64,000 nucleotides of DNA from Nicotiana tabacum. Lineage: Eukaryota; Streptophyta; Magnoliopsida; Solanales; Solanaceae. The position numbers and the translations under genes were made by a program. The notes under the pieces are model-generated. The model did not search any database, was not told the origin of the DNA, and worked only from the letters and a program-made list of their open reading frames with translations. Shown piece after piece: positions 11,766 through 22,855 of the stretch; position 1 is the stretch's first letter; every line of letters starts with the position of its first letter. The DNA is taken from positions 65,753,190 to 65,817,189 of the forward strand of contig NC_134097.1 in NCBI RefSeq assembly GCF_000715075.1. Direction: 5' to 3'.

Positions 11766-11862
11766 TAAAAATAATAGTAATTATTTTCTTGTTGGTTTCG
11801 TAACACAACGCAAGTTATCTTTGCCAATTTTTCTTGTCCAAGATATTCGATTTCAGGTCAAA

Positions 11863-13446
11863 ATGTCTGGATCAGTGAACAGAGTTGAGAACGACAACCT
11901 TGAAAACCACGGAGAAAACGATGTGGATGCTCCTATTATTGGCGCGCCACCACAGAACCCCGACAACGCACCTGGACCGACTCCAGCGGATGCGGGTTTG
12001 CAAGATGCACAGCAGGTCGACGAAACCTCACACATCGACAGGAGCATACAATATGTCGACCAATAGGAAGCCCAATACACCCCATCTCAGGGTGAACGGG
12101 AAGTTAGTCTTCATGTTATTTTTAAAATGTTGCAGGCACATCAACTAGATATCGCTCAGCTGCAAAGCCACTCGAAGACTCCCAGCACAATAGCACCGGA
12201 AGCTACTCCCCCGACCGAACAGGTACCGAAGAAATCGAGCAAAAACGGATCTGTAGCTGATCCTTCCATCGTAAAAATGCTCGAGGACCTCACCAAAAGG
12301 ATCGAGTCGGGCAAGAAAATCATAGCAGCCAATGACAAGAAGGTCGAAACCTATAACTTCAGGGTCGATCATATCTCGGGCGCACCCCCGTTCCTGAAAG
12401 GTGTATATTCGAAGAAGTTCTTGCAACGACCATTCCTAGAGGAAGCAGCTCCGAAACCCATTCCAAAGAAGTTCAGAATGTCAGAACTCCCAAAGTACAA
12501 CGGGACCTCAGATCCCAATGAATACGTCACTACCTATACATGCGTAGTAAAGGGCAACAACATAAAGGACGACAAGATCTAGTCCGTCTTACTGAAGAAG
12601 TTCAGAGAAATAGTCTCGAAAGGGGCTATGATATGGTATCACAACCTGGCTCCCAACTCCATAGACTCATTTGCCATGCTAGCAGACTCCTTCATAAAGG
12701 CACACGCTGGTGCCATCAACGTAGCAACAAGGAAGTCCGACGTATTCAAGATTAAACAGAGGGACAATGAAATGCATTGAGAATTTGTATCTCTTTCCAA
12801 ACGGAACGAATGGAACTACCCCCGGTCTTCGACGACTGGACGGTGCAGGCCTTCACTCAAGGCCTGAATAAATGAAGCTTAATGGCCTCAAGGTAGCTGA
12901 AAGAGAATCTGATCTAGTATCCCGCCGTAACCTAGTCAGACGTCCACAACCGGTACTGGTCAAAGATAAGGGTCGAGGATGACCAGTTGGGAGCCCCCGA
13001 GGGCTTAGTATATCCGAGTAGACTCCTGGTGAAGGAGTCAAAACTGAACAAAGAGAGGTATCAGCCGTACCCTGAAGATAGGAGGAATGCCCCGATATGC
13101 AACCCGCCTCGCAATAATTGATTGGTGAACCGAGGACAGAATCCTCAGGGACACGTCAATAGAGGCGGATTCGACGGGGACACGGGGGAACCTCGCCTAT
13201 ATGTATGCAACTTAAACGTCGATGTATCGGACATCATTTTCGCGATCAACAAAATCAGGGACGCCAAATGGCCTAGGCCTATACAATCGGATCCTTCACA
13301 AAGGAACTATAACTTGATATGCGAGTTTCAGAACTCACACGGACACAGAACTGAGAATTGCCGGTAACTCCGAGAGGAAGTGGCCCGACTGCTTGATAAT
13401 GGACACCTTCGGGAATTCCTCAGCGACCGAGCTAAGAACCAGCCAT
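11863..13446 (+). pseudogene. gag: gag of element V (Tat lineage), broken
   Basis: The start codon at 11863 (MSGSVNRVEN...) is followed by an acidic/Pro-rich N-terminus. Then come the capsid-type blocks typical of Tat/RIRE2 gag: LPKYNGTSDPNEYVTTYTC (about 12487-12543), AMIWYHNLAPNSIDSFAML (about 12627-12683) and KAHAGAINVATRKSD (about 12697-12741). Near the end there is a degenerate zinc-knuckle region with HGHRTENCR (about 13340-13366). In-frame stops at 12064, 12580 and 12778 and a frameshift near 12790 break it. The next downstream motif should be protease, but the frame instead runs into non-coding sequence near 13500-13600. Gag would package the genomic RNA; this copy can no longer encode a full protein. 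Confidence 0.9.
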
Positions 13447-14467
13447 GAGAAAGAGAAATGACCAAAAAGAACAAAGCAAATGAATCCCAACACGTCATCC
13501 ACATGATCTTTTAAGACACACCCTCAGCTGTATTCAAATAAAGGACTACATCGCGTCCACTAAACAAACCCCAAAACTCAAGAGCGCCATCACCACTAAG
13601 GTATAATCATCCCCCCTTTTTTTCTATTTTTTACTTTACGATAACTTTTGCGCAGGCCATCGACCAAAGCAGTCGAGATGTCGATCCAGCTCAAAGACCT
13701 CGGGGTTCTGAAGCATCCGTTGTGGTCTTTTCCTTCGATTGAGTTTTTATCCCAAAATGGGGTTTTATCGGCAAGGTTTTTAATGAGGCAACGTCCACGC
13801 ACCACCTAAGGAGGATCCGATAAGCGTACAAGGATTCTTTTGCAATCGACCCCGAACACTGGAGGACACTCCCTCGAGAGGTCATCCACTCGGAGAAATC
13901 AAGGAGCGACAAACAAGGTTCCAATAGGAAATGATGTACCGGGACGAACGGTCATATGAACTGTGTACGCGTAAGCCAGGCTCACGACAAGAAAACAACA
14001 TGTACTTATGCCAAACAATCAAAGAATATTTTTCGCCAAAGTATCTCGTACTCCAAAGAAAATTCAGTATTTTCACAGCAAGAATCCCTCCACCGAGAAT
14101 GCCCTGAAATACTAGGAGACTAGCATCAATAACTCAGCACCAGCATGGCGGTCGGAACACCACATTCATAAGCCCTGAACGAGGCAGCACGAAAATTACG
14201 AAACATCTCCAAAAGGGAAAAAGGTCCCGAACACTCAGAGACTGGCATTGCAAACTCAGAAAATGCATGACCTCAAGGTCGGATCCTCCAAAATCATAAG
14301 CCCTCATTAAGGCAATTCTGAGCTCACGAGTAATGGCCCCCGAGCCTAAGCAAACTCAATGACTTGGAGACTGTCGTCAGTCGCCATTCATTTAAAAAAC
14401 TGAGGCCATAAGACCCCAAGCGGGCAAACTCGGTCTAATAAGACCTATTTAAGGCAATAATAAAACT
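13447..14467 (+). other. V: junction of gag with 3' untranslated sequence
   Basis: No gene is seen. Around 13640-13830 the sequence resembles the stretch that follows integrase in complete Tat elements (from memory), so the whole pol gene appears to have been lost between about 13500 and 13640. The rest is A-rich non-coding DNA. Confidence 0.6.
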
Positions 14468-14760
14468 GTAAGACCTCAAGCAAGGCATGAATCATACTTG
14501 TACCAAGTAACAACAAAACTGTAAGACCTCAAGCAAGGCATGAATCATACTTGTACCAAGTAACAACAAAGTTGTAAGACCTCAAGCAAGGCATGAATCA
14601 TACTTGTAACAAGTATCAACAAAACTGTAAGACCTCAAGCAAGGCATGAATCATACTTGTACCAAGTAACAACAAAACTGTAAGACCTCAAGCAAGGCAT
14701 GAATAATACTTGTACCAAGTATCAAAAAAATGTAAGACCTCAAAAGGCATGAAAGTTTTT
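14468..14760 (+). repeat. 53-bp minisatellite in V, five full units plus a decayed one
   Basis: Units begin GTAAGACCTCAAGCAAGGCA at 14468, 14521, 14574, 14627 and 14680, with a decayed start at 14732. Units are nearly identical, which indicates recent tandem expansion in the 3' untranslated region. Confidence 0.95.
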
Positions 14761-15210
14761 TAAGACCTTACTACTGTCATAAACCCAATCCCGAAGTTTA
14801 GGATATATGTCACATTTGTACGACTCTCGAAAGTGCATACCCTCGGTATAGACGCCTAAACTACTACATTCGGGGATCAAAAATGGCTCCGGCCAAACAC
14901 AAATGACCATAATCATATGGCTGTACCAGCCAAATCAACGCGACTCGGGGACACCCGACCATTGCTACAAAATCATAGTCCATTACTTTGAATCTACTTC
15001 TAAAAGAACCGGTTAAACAGGATACTCTCGATAGGCAAAAGAGCTTCGACCATGTCAGCTCCAAATCATAAGGCTTCGAGCTACTCAGCCTACGAGTTAA
15101 ACCTTTAGAGATGCTCGAACATCGCCGCAAAAGACATGAAATCAAGGTTCTTCCCGAACGTGACGACGGGTCATGAAAAATCATTTCAAAAGTCATTATT
15201 CTCTTAAGGC

Positions 15211-15592
15211 ATAAGAGCCATTGTTGCCTGCCCGTACAAATACAAAACTTGAGGATCAAAATGAGCTCGAGTCGTAACCTGATTCGGAGACCGGACCCAA
15301 AATAGTTAACTATACATTCCTAAGGGCAAAGCATAAGAGAAATTGTCGCCAACTTAATAAGCCTCAGGGCCACACATATAGAAGGTCGCTTCGACCCAAA
15401 CATAAGAGCCATTGTCGCCAGCCTGCACAAATACAAAACTTGAGGTCAATTGAGCTCGAGTCAAAACTCGACTCGGAGACTAAACCCAAAATAGTTAAAA
15501 TACATATGCCAAGGGAAAAGGGTAAGAGTTATTGTCACCAGTCTAACGAGCTTCAGGGCTGTACCATGGATTTAAAGATTTCTACTAGCTCA
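15211..15592 (+). repeat. 191-bp tandem duplication in V
   Basis: Two diverged copies start at 15211 and 15402, each with an ATAAGAGCCATTGT start, ACAAATACAAAACTTGAGG, and a later CCCAAAATAGTTAA run. More decayed similar text occurs just upstream (about 14880-15180). Confidence 0.8.
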
Positions 15593-16286
15593 AAGGTCGA
15601 ATCGACCTGGTTGAAACCTTGACAAACAAAAACAGAGAAATCACTAATTGCGGGGTTCCCCCCTTATACATGCATGTGATAAATACAAGATCCGTTTACA
15701 ACATATTGTGAAATCTATGTACACAAGAACAAGGAAGGAAGTAAACGTTCCTCCTCTGTGACTATGGCCCGGCGGCCCAATCCATGCCATATTTTGCATC
15801 AGACAGAAGAAATTTGGCGTCATACTCCTACTCTTTGGCTTGCTCGATCTCTTCCGAGAGATAAAATCCCCTGGAGTGAATCTCCTCAATAACTTCCCTC
15901 TGAGATTTGCACCTCCCATACTCCTTGCTACTGCTTGTATGATCAAGGGCTCTCTTCATATCAGCTTTAGCAACGGCAACACTCTTCAAATAGGTCGTCG
16001 CTTTTTGTCCCACCCTAATGTTGCTCATCACCACCTCGGCCCGGACATTCACCACCTCGTCCTTCACCTTCGAAAGCTCAGACGAAATCCTTACGATCAT
16101 ATTTTCCCTTGTAGAATAATTCGCGCGAACAGTCTGGATTTGCACCTCAAGAGCAGAAACTATGGCTAGAGCACTTTCTTTGGCCGCAAAATAGGTATTT
16201 ACTTGTGCTCGCAGCTCGTTGAATTCGCTTTTGGCTAGACCAACCTCACGCCAGAGCTGTTCCAGTTCATCCGCCTTGTTCTCCAA

Positions 16287-16355
16287 CTAAAATATCAAAA
16301 CATCAATCCACCGAGACGAAAAGGGGAGTGCAAGCCAGCAAGGAATGCAGGGTAC
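16287..16355 (-). other. Predicted intron in aORF copy A
   Basis: 69 bp, minus strand: CAG|GTACCC ... GATATTTTAG|TTGGAG. The coiled-coil frame ends with REKQ before it and resumes with LENKADELEQ after it. Confidence 0.7.
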
Positions 16356-16526
16356 CTGTTTTTCTCGGTATATCTCATGGCTTCGGCTCCGGTCCACCTC
16401 ATGTCGCAGGGAACCCAACTCGCTTTCCTTTTCCGTGCAAAGAAACTTAAGGGAGTTTTCCCTACCCAAAGCCTCCCACAATGGGGCCTCACAGCAAAGC
16501 AGCTCGGATTTGAGTATGTCAAAGGC

Positions 16527-16597
16527 CTGTGAAAGAGAACTAAATGAAAAAAGAAAGGCACGAGACCAGAATAATCTCACAGCAACGAAACACTCAC
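16527..16597 (-). other. Predicted intron in aORF copy A
   Basis: 71 bp, minus strand: GTGAGTG at the donor and a pyrimidine-rich TTCTCTTTCACAG acceptor. The next exon starts AFDILKSELL. Confidence 0.7.
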
Positions 16598-17787
16598 CAA
16601 AAGGCCGAGTCGTTAAGCCTCACTAAAGGCCAAGACAATATCTGATGGCTTACCACCTTCAGAAGGTAGCCGATCAACCAAATTGCTTCTTCTTAACCGC
16701 TAAGAAGGAGTTGCTCCACGACAAGCTCCTTCGCACCTCGCAGCATCTTTTTGTTTGTCGTCGACTCTCAATCCCGAGGCCAGCAATCTGTCCTCTTCCC
16801 CCGGAGGGCACAACCTCATTTCGGAAAAATCTTCGATACCTGTGGAAGCTGAGTTAAAAAGCTGACAAGAAAAGTGCCATTTTCAGGAAACAAAAAACCG
16901 GACACCTACCACGATGCTTTGCATCCCATCTCCCTTTGGACAGATCTCGCCACCGGCACCTATCATAAATCGAGCAAGATTCCAGCTTGCATGACCACTC
17001 GACCAAATTGGGGACCTCACTTAACTACCAATGAGTTGACACAAATACGGAATGGAGAGATATCATCACAGAGCCTGCCTCCGTTAAAAACGATGATGGT
17101 TTAGATGAGACACTTACGTGTGAAGTTCCACTTCTCAAGACATGGAAAAAAATATCTAGTGATGACATCGGTCATTCGAATTCGAACAAACCGATTCATC
17201 CATTCACAATCCTCATCCTCTTCGCTACTAACTATAGGAGCTCGGGTGGATCAACGCTAGAGAGTAATAAAACCTTGATAACGCAGTGGCCGATATAACC
17301 TCACGAGATGGTTCAGGGTAAACTCTATACCGGCCTTATGGGCGAAATATCTTATCATCTGTACTATTTTCCAATGGAAGGGGTGAGCCTGCGCCAATGT
17401 AACACGATATCTCCAACAAAAATCAAGCACGACCCGGTCGGGGGGATCTGACGCAAAAATATGCATGTATACACTCAAAAACCCCTCAACGTATGTCGTA
17501 ACGCTCTCCACGAAATAAGGTACTTGTAATACCGCACCTTCTCCCCATTCGCAATCTTTTCTGATCATTTCGAGGTTTTCCTCTCCTACTGATGAGATGA
17601 TCCTCGACACATGCTCCCGGTGATAAGGAACATTGGGAGGCCTCCCCAAAGTGATGGCTCTCCTCGAGGCAGGGCACCCCGATGCCCGCTCACTTGGCAC
17701 CGGCGATGCATCACTATCACCAACCGAATGCGGAGAATATGAAGAACTCCCCTCTCCTTGGCGGTCGGACGTCGACGCAGCAGTCAT

Positions 17788-18129
17788 GACTATGATAGAA
17801 TATAGGAAGAAAGATGTGGAAGGCAACAGAAGGACAAACACAAAGCGCCAGGCTCTGCGGAAGAGGTAGTCACTCAAAGCAGCAGAATAACCATTGGAAA
17901 GGCAAGCGAATGAATATATAGGGACAAAGCCACAACTGCCCGCCTACCCAAAAGAAGAATTAATTCTGGCCACGTTAACATCACCCTCTCCTAGGGAAAC
18001 ACACTGACATATCGCCTTGGGGCACCCTTTACCAGGTCGAGCAAATGCTGCTACCCAGGAGAATTCGAGAAATTGCAAAACATCGGGGCTCCTCGATATC
18101 GTCGTCATCGGCCCGTAGAAGCTGTCGAT
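17788..18129. other. Spacer between the two aORF copies
   Basis: No gene seen. An open frame runs upstream of the probable copy A start and gives a hydrophobic stretch; I regard that as 5' untranslated sequence. Confidence 0.5.
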
Positions 18130-18757
18130 TTAACCCCGGGGCATGGCCCAATTTGAGGGTCCCGGTCGCTCCAAGAACGAATTTCGAAAGGCTAACATCA
18201 AAAGTTGAAAGTCTAAATCCACGAAAGCAGAGGAACAAAAAAGAAAAACTAAAAAAACTGAAAGAAGAAAAATCCCTCTTTTTACATTGCCAAAAACGTA
18301 TCCACAAGAGACATCTTTACAAAATCCATCCCCCGGGGATAGCATACATGAGGAAAAATAAAGGATGCAAATGACTTTGGGGCTACTCTCATCATCACTA
18401 TCTTCACCCTCATATGGAACAATTAAAAGCGCCAGTTCCCTCTCCAATTTGAGGGCTTCCTCGAGGTCAACTGACAGATCGATGCCCCGAGCTCCGATCT
18501 CCTCCAAGTTTTCTCTCCTCGCCTCCACCTTAGCATGATTAATAGCCCGAGCTATCTTCTGCTCGGCTGGTATCGATACGTCAAGAGCAATTTCGTACGA
18601 TATGGCTGCATCATCCTAATAAGTGGTAGCATTTCTTTCAACCTCGGACTTGGCCATCATGGGATGACGCTAACTCCTCAATCGCTACCTCACTTTGCTT
18701 CCTCAGCCCGAGAATCTCTGTGTTCAGTCGGCTAATCTGTGAACCATTTTGTTCGAC

Positions 18758-18829
18758 CTACAGAAGAAAGGTAAGCCAAATTGTGTTGGAACATGGGAGC
18801 AAAGGTCGGATATAAGTAGGGCAACATAC
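18758..18829 (-). other. Predicted intron in aORF copy B
   Basis: 72 bp, minus strand: GTGCAG|GTATGTTGCC ... CTTTCTTCTGTAG|GTCGAAC. Confidence 0.72.
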
Positions 18830-19020
18830 CTGCACAGTAAGGTTAGCCTTTTCCCAAAGCGCTCTCTCCAAAGCAGCTCAGAGCTCTCCTAATTCCTTCT
18901 CTCCTCAGACAGAGTGAGCCTCCGAATCTCGCAGCATCGAGGTAAGCTTCTTACACTCCCCTTCACTGTAAAAAGCTCCTCGCAGAGCAGAACGAGGGCA
19001 TGATCATACATATCTTTGCA

Positions 19021-19098
19021 CTGCGACATAGCGAAAAAGTTAGAAATATGAAGAATGACGCCTAAGACTAAAAGAAATATACGAAAGATAGCTATCAC
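19021..19098 (-). other. Predicted intron in aORF copy B
   Basis: 78 bp, minus strand: CGGCAG|GTGATAGC ... CGCTATGTCGCAG|TGCAAAG. The intron is T-rich and the flanking exons are Glu/Arg-rich coiled-coil type. Confidence 0.7.
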
Positions 19099-20391
19099 CT
19101 GCCGCATGAACCTCTCCGCTTCCTTGACGACACTAGGAACGTCAGGACCGACACTATCGCTAACACCGTCAAAGATGTTGGCAAGGGAGCCTCCCCCTTA
19201 GAGAGGAATCCCTACTTTGACGGCGTTCGCTTCTTGAGTGTCCCTCAATTCCCCTGACGAGACCTGAAAGCACGAGATAAAATCATTCATGTCGCTAATT
19301 TCCCCAAAAGGCAACCCTTGCTCCTGAAATGCTCCGGGCCCTAACCCTTCAGGATCGATGGCAGCGGTCCCCCCAACAGAAACTGTGCCAAACCCGATCG
19401 TGCGATCTGAGGCCACGTTAACACCCCCTTCAAGGGACGCAGAGGGAAACGTGAATCTAAGACATAGACAACAAAGAAGATCTACCATGATTCATGGCCA
19501 CCCATCGCTCCCTGGCCATGTCGGTCCAAGACCGAACATGATACGGGAATGCGGCGTCCAACCATCTGATCCACCCTAGAAAGTCTGAAACTACCTCGGG
19601 CTACCAAGCAGTTGCTGCGTGAAACACAACGAGATTTTCATTCTGGGGAAAAGGGAAGAAAATTGCAAAAGATGATTAAGAGTGAGTCGCTTACGCTGTG
19701 TGTTCCACCTCTCCAAGAAAGGAATCCTCTGGGCCGGAACGACGTCCAAGGTCCTAACCTGGACGAACCTGCTCATCCATCCTTGGTCCTTCCACTCGTC
19801 GATGCTCGAGAAAAATGACTTTTTGGATCGATAATGGAGCCTTATCAAACCTCGATAAAATCGAGGGCTGTAAAGCCTAATCAAATGGTTTAGCGTAAAA
19901 ACCTTGCCCGCAACCTTTTCGTTGAAGTGACGGTGCAACAATACTATCATCTAGACAAAAGGATAGATTTGACCGAGCATCACTTGATATTTGTCACAAA
20001 AATCAAGGATAACCAGCTCTATTTCTAGGGGAGGAGATTAAGGGGGATCAGCAGGACCCAAGGTTAACAGGTAGGTATACACATGAAGGAAACTGACCTT
20101 GTGGTCCGTTATATTTTCATCAGGGCTAGGAATTTACACCTTCACTGCCTCGCCCCATCGGCAGTCTGTCTTCACTGTTTCGATGTTGGTCAAGACACTT
20201 ATGTATCGGGACACATGTTTATATCGTCCCAGTGTGGATGAAGTGGCATCGACGATTAAATCTTTTGACATGTCAAGCTTGGAGGGAGTGCACTGTTCCA
20301 AGGTGGGTACCACTTTGGCTTTCTCTTTGGACGACCGAGATGAAGATGTAGTTTCATTCTGCCGAGGAACCGTTCGAGAAGTCCTGGCCAT

Positions 20392-20712
20392 AGCAATGGT
20401 AAAATTTCCTATCAGAAAGCAAGATGGAAGAGTGTAAAATAAGATGGGTGTGGAATCGTGAATGTGAAGATACTACGAAGATAAGGATTATCAAATAGTC
20501 GATCTATTAATGGAAACCGCTTGGGCAGCGGAAAGGACAAGCCAATAGCAGTTCGTGGGTTCCTCGATAATCGCATTTGACGGGCGACCCTCGCACGGTT
20601 TTCTTGGACATGGAATTTAATGCTCTTGCAAGTTGACATCACAGAAATGATTCTCTCAGAACGACGACTCAAAATTGTTTCCTATTTCTTCGTTCCAGGA
20701 ACATGGAGACTA
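20392..20712. other. V: gap between aORF copy B and the 3' LTR
   Basis: No gene seen. The last 20 bases before the LTR contain only a weak purine run (GGAACATGGAGAC), a poor polypurine tract. Confidence 0.5.
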
Positions 20713-21423
20713 TCTATATACAGTAAAATCGGAGGGTCCAATTCCTCGTCATTAAGATGGTTCGGGAAGTCATCTCGAGATCTCGAGGCTGCGAGGTTGC
20801 GGTTGAGTTCTCTCCCTCGATGTCCATTGACGCTCGACCCAATGACGATGCCAAGGATGGGGAGTTCCCAAGGCGAGCAGATAGCACTGGCAGAGCCTTG
20901 TGTAACGTCTAGTCGTCCTATCTCCATACCTTTACAATTAATGCATTTTGTATTATGTTTTGATTCATCTCCTATATAAAGGGGATCCTTGCCATTTTGT
21001 AAGCCCCTGCTATTAATCCAACTATTCTACAAAAAACATACAAGAGCTCTTTCTTTTCTCTCTAATAAATTCTCCCGACACTATTGCTATTGCTTACTAC
21101 CTTCATACTTGTTCTTCATTTATTGCTTGTTATTGGCCATAAAGAGCCTCCTTTAATTATATCCTAACTGTTAGCCCCTTCTCGATTATCCCCGATAGCC
21201 CGAGCCCGAACCCAGGCATCAACCTCGAGGCCCCTCATCGGTTGGTCTGAGGCTCAGATAGCTAACCCCCCAGTTCAATTATAATTCCATTTTAGCTTGC
21301 ATTTCTTCTTTTATCTTCACACATCTAGCATCAACTGCCTTAACAACTAGCATAAAAATAGATCACGTATATTTAGAGTCCCATCAACAAATTTAATTAT
21401 TATTACCATTATCACGGTAAATA
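20713..21423 (+). mobile_element. 3' LTR of element V
   Basis: It starts TCTATATACAG and ends CACGGTAAATA, followed by the ATAAA target-site duplication. The TATA box is at 20972-20981. It is a direct repeat of 11036-11744 with scattered substitutions. Confidence 0.9.
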
Positions 21424-22855
21424 ATAAACTTTACACATAACCCCACGAACTCAAATATATAATTTGTTTCCAATTTAATGCCCAAATTTGTGGTCAAAAT
21501 CCAAAAATACCAATTTCTAGGTATTTCTTCAAAATCCCAACTTTTCTACAATTTTTCATGTCTAAATCCATATACAAACCTTGTATTTAACTCAAAACTA
21601 GTAAAAAACACTTATCTCTTGATGATGATGGAAACCTTCTCAGAGTTCTCTTAAATATCGCCTAAGACCAAGTGGGAAATGAGTGAAATGGGATAAGTCT
21701 TGGAATAAAAATCCATTGGCTCAAAAGCAAATGTCACATTTGCGATATTTGGCTAGCAAATGCGATAGTCGCATTTTTGACAAAAGCATCGCAAATGCGA
21801 AGCCAAGCTAACACTGCTCAGGTCGCATTTTCGGTCATGATCTTCACAAATGCGAAGAGGACACTCATCGCAAAAGGGATAATTACTTCGCAAATGGGAT
21901 CTTTCCCTTAGCATCCCTATGTTTGCAAATGCAAACTTACCTTCGCAAATGTGATGGTCACATTTGCGACCAATACATCGCAAATGCGATCACACCAGAA
22001 CCAACGATTACATTTCTTCACCAAACACTCCGAAGCTACTCTGAAACTATCTTGAGCCCTCGAGGCTCCAAACTAAACACCCAAACAAGTCTAGAAACAT
22101 AATATGAACCTTCTCGAGGCCTTAAATTCACATTAAACAATGTCGAATTCATGAATTGCACCCCAATTCAAGCTTAATGAACTTTAGAACTTCAAACTTT
22201 TACATTCGATGCCGAAACCTACCAAATCACGTCCCTGACCTCAAATTTTTCACACAATTCATATTTGACAGTACAGACCTACTCCCACTTCCGGAATCAG
22301 AATCCAACCACGATATTAAAAATTCCACTCCCGGTCAAACTTCTCAAAAACGTTCAAATTTCTAACTTTAGCCAAATGACCCCAAAATGACCTACGAAAA
22401 TCCGAATCCACTTGCGGACATGCTCCAAATACCAAAATCACCATACGGAGATATTCCTAGACTTGGAATCCAAAATGGACATTGATAACATAAAATGCAT
22501 CTCCACCTATAATTCATGAATCTCTTCCAAAATGCTAGCTTCCACAATAGGTGTCAAAATGCTTCCGAGTCATCCAAAACCCGATCTGAACATACGCCCA
22601 AGTCTGAAATCATCATACAAACTTGCTAGAACCTTCAAAGCCCGATTTTGAGGTCTTTTACTCAAAAATCCAACCTTAGTGAATTCTTCCAACTTAAAGC
22701 TTTCGAAATGAGAATTTTCTTTCCAAATCAACTCCGAACTTCCCAAAATTCAATTCCAACCGCGCGTACAAGTCACAATACCGGAAGTGAAGCTGCTTAT
22801 GGCCTCAAACTGCCGAACGATGCGCTAGATCAAAAATACTGGTAGGGTCATTACA
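21424..22855 (-). mobile_element. 3' LTR of element X, second piece
   Basis: This continues 10164-11035 after the V insertion; the joined text matches the uninterrupted Z LTR near 3540-3600. Its outer end reads TGTAATGACCC on the minus strand at 22855 and is preceded by an AGGACAGAA purine run. It contains the palindrome cluster 21725-22000. No gene. Confidence 0.85.
21725..22000. repeat. TCGCAAATGCGA palindrome cluster in the X LTR
   Basis: About eight copies of CGCAAATGCGA or diverged versions, homologous to 9055-9440 in Y and 2940-3260 in Z. Confidence 0.7.

Larger units (their letters stand above)
15766..17787 (-). pseudogene. Antisense aORF copy A (gypsy-type putative transposase domain plus coiled coil)
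   Basis: This gene runs opposite to gag. It starts at 17787 (MTAASTSDRQ...), with a Ser-rich N-terminus and then a domain with RIISSVGEENLEMIRKDCEW, YVEGFLSVYMHIFASDPPD and LNHLVRLYRPLRYQGFI (about 17270-17600). This resembles the 'putative gypsy-type transposon' domain (PF04195-like, from memory) of antisense extra ORFs in Tat elements. A long Glu/Lys/Arg-rich probable coiled coil follows (15828-16580). Splice sites are visible: donor GTAAGTG at 17117; an intron at 16527-16597 (GTGAGTG...TTTCACAG); and an intron at 16287-16355 (GTACCC...ATTTTAG), flanked by frames that join. Stops near 17257 and 15828 make this copy broken. Function unknown. Confidence 0.8.
18130..20391 (-). pseudogene. Antisense aORF copy B (gypsy-type putative transposase domain plus coiled coil)
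   Basis: This second copy of the same antisense gene starts at 20391 (MARTSRTVPRQNETTSSS...), a Ser/Thr-rich N-terminus. Its conserved domain is in 19591-19950, with VFTLNHLIRLYSPRFYRGLI and RTLDVVPAQRIPFLERWN. Splice signals match copy A: a GTAAGCG donor at 19694 right after ERWN (copy A: GTAAGTG after EKWN), an intron at 19021-19098 and an intron at 18758-18829. The C-terminal region reads RENLEEIGARGIDLSVDLEE and then an acidic DSDDESS tail (about 18370-18528). Stops and frameshifts occur between the blocks. It lies just upstream of the V 3' LTR, so its promoter would be in 20392-20712 or the LTR. Confidence 0.78.
11036..21423 (+). mobile_element. Element V: pol-less Tat-lineage (Ty3/Gypsy) retrotransposon, complete, 10.4 kb
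   Basis: Two ~710-bp direct repeats (11036-11744 and 20713-21423) flank the element. ATAAA occurs at both outer edges (11031-11035 and 21424-21428), and the homologous uninterrupted Z LTR shows a single ATAAA there, which proves the boundaries. Order on the plus strand: 5' LTR, PBS, broken gag, 3' untranslated DNA with a 53-bp minisatellite and a 191-bp duplication, two tandem antisense aORF copies, 3' LTR. Protease, RT, RNase H and integrase are absent, so it is non-autonomous and would need a related Tat element. The LTRs differ by about 5 % by eye. Confidence 0.92.

Noticed and set aside
17788..17877. Signal peptide or membrane segment at the N-terminus of aORF copy A
   Set aside because: The hydrophobic stretch lies upstream of the better start codon at 17787, is not found in copy B, and is probably 5' untranslated.
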